Part shown: piece after piece, positions 5,413 through 5,964 of the stretch
How positions within the stretch are numbered: the first letter of the stretch is position 1
How the letters are laid out: each line of letters opens with the position of its first letter
Assembly: GCA_947177715.1 (NCBI GenBank)
Contig: CAMWVM010000108.1
Location: forward strand, 1 to 5,964
DNA from: an uncultured Ruminococcus sp.
GTDB lineage: Bacteria > Bacillota > Clostridia > Oscillospirales > Ruminococcaceae
Reading direction: 5' to 3'
DNA length: 5,964 nt
The notes under the pieces: generated by a model
Databases searched by the model: none
What the model saw: only the letters and a program-made list of their open reading frames with translations
What the model was told of the DNA's origin: nothing
Position numbers and translations under genes: made by a program

Positions 5413-5964
5413 TTAGTATCTTGCCATATTGTTTAAAATATCGTTTGAGGAGTATACAGGAATCGCTCCGTCACGAAGTAATCCTATATTGCCCTTATAG
5501 TATTTTGAAAATATGTCGTGAGGAGGCATCACGAAAATGTCTTTTCCTTGTGTTAATCCATGGGATGCGGTGTTAAGAGTACCGCTACTTTCACCAGCCT
5601 GTATTACAAGAATTCCGTCGGATAATCCTGAAACTATGCGGTTTCGGACTTTAAAGTTTTCCGGTAAAGGAGCTGAAGAAGGGAAGTATTCAGATATAAC
5701 CGCACCGTTTTGAGCAATTTGTTCCTTGAAGTTCCTGCTGTTTCGTGGATAGTCATAGTCAATTCCGCAGCCTAAAACAGCAATCGTCTGACCGCTGGAG
5801 CTTAGAGCTGCCTGATGCGCTGCAGAGTCAATACCCCTTGCAAATCCGCTAATAATTGTTATTCCCTTTGCTGACAGTTCAGCTGATATTCTTTTTGTTG
5901 CTGAAATAGCATAATCGTCAGCATCTCTTGCCCCGATAATTGCAATGGACGGGTTGATATATAT
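5413..5964 (-). CDS. dprA: DNA-processing protein DprA/Smf, 3' part (start beyond the right edge)
   Basis: An open frame runs from the right edge to a TAA at 5415-5413 and gives 183 residues; the N-terminal part lies outside the window. The Rossmann-like DprA signatures appear in order: AIIGARDAD (8-16; usually GSR), SGFARGIDSAAH (39-50), TIAVLGCGIDYDYP (60-73), SEYFP (91-95), FKVRNRIVSGLS (104-115), ESSGTLNTASHG (125-136) and RDGAIPVY (164-171). DprA binds single-stranded DNA, loads RecA and is needed for natural transformation in competent species; it is also widespread in species not known to be competent. The protein ends 12 residues after VY, so it lacks the C-terminal winged-helix domain of many DprA proteins, like the shorter Bacillus type. 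The usual GTN motif near the end reads GNI (158-160) and the preceding VPG reads MPP (146-148), so it is somewhat diverged. The next gene has its own promoter. Confidence 0.93.
   Translation of the reverse strand: MYINPSIAIIGARDADDYAISATKRISAELSAKGITIISGFARGIDSAAHQAALSSSGQTIAVLGCGIDYDYPRNSRNFKEQIAQNGAVISEYFPSSAPLPENFKVRNRIVSGLSDGILVIQAGESSGTLNTASHGLTQGKDIFVMPPHDIFSKYYKGNIGLLRDGAIPVYSSNDILNNMARY

Noticed and set aside
1..5964. A defence, phage or mobile-element system.
   Set aside because: No integrase, transposase, nuclease, toxin-antitoxin pair, direct-repeat array or terminal inverted repeats were found; the ATPase alone is not evidence of a defence system.

Overview
The window looks like a low-GC, Gram-positive anaerobe of the class Clostridia, probably a gut Ruminococcus/Oscillospiraceae-type bacterium. 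This is inferred from the AT-rich base composition, strong purine-rich Shine-Dalgarno sites, sigma-A-like promoters, a VanY-type lipoprotein with a serine-rich tail, and a two-domain ATPase family typical of Firmicutes. No marker gene fixes the species. All four genes lie on the minus strand, so transcription runs from the right edge to the left edge.

Reading with transcription: (1) 5964-5413 is the 3' part of a dprA/smf gene (DNA-processing protein A) that enters from the right edge; it has no start codon inside the window. (2) 5412-5211 is a 202-bp AT-rich spacer with a small paired structure and a clear extended -10 promoter. (3) 5210-3990 encodes a probable membrane-anchored M15B (VanY/LdcB-like) peptidase with a serine-rich C-terminal tail, followed by a rho-independent terminator. 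(4) A second promoter overlaps the end of that terminator and drives a likely two-gene unit: a duplicated P-loop ATPase of the PRK06851 type (3869-2799), then after 21 bp a 907-residue cytoplasmic glycoside hydrolase family 2 enzyme (2777-54). (5) A strong, probably bidirectional terminator at 22-52 closes the unit.

Functionally, the peptidase acts outside the cell on peptidoglycan stem peptides, or only binds them if the glutamine at the usual catalytic-glutamate position is inactivating. The GH2 enzyme probably cleaves short imported oligosaccharides in the cytoplasm. The ATPase has no known function, and its pairing with a glycosidase is the least explained feature. DprA, a single-stranded-DNA-binding RecA loader, is unrelated to these and has a separate transcript.

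I see no CRISPR array, mobile element, tRNA/rRNA or recognisable defence island. The most noteworthy observations are the lost P-loop in the second half of the ATPase, the Glu-to-Gln change in the peptidase, its quasi-pentapeptide tail, and the compact terminator/promoter overlap.
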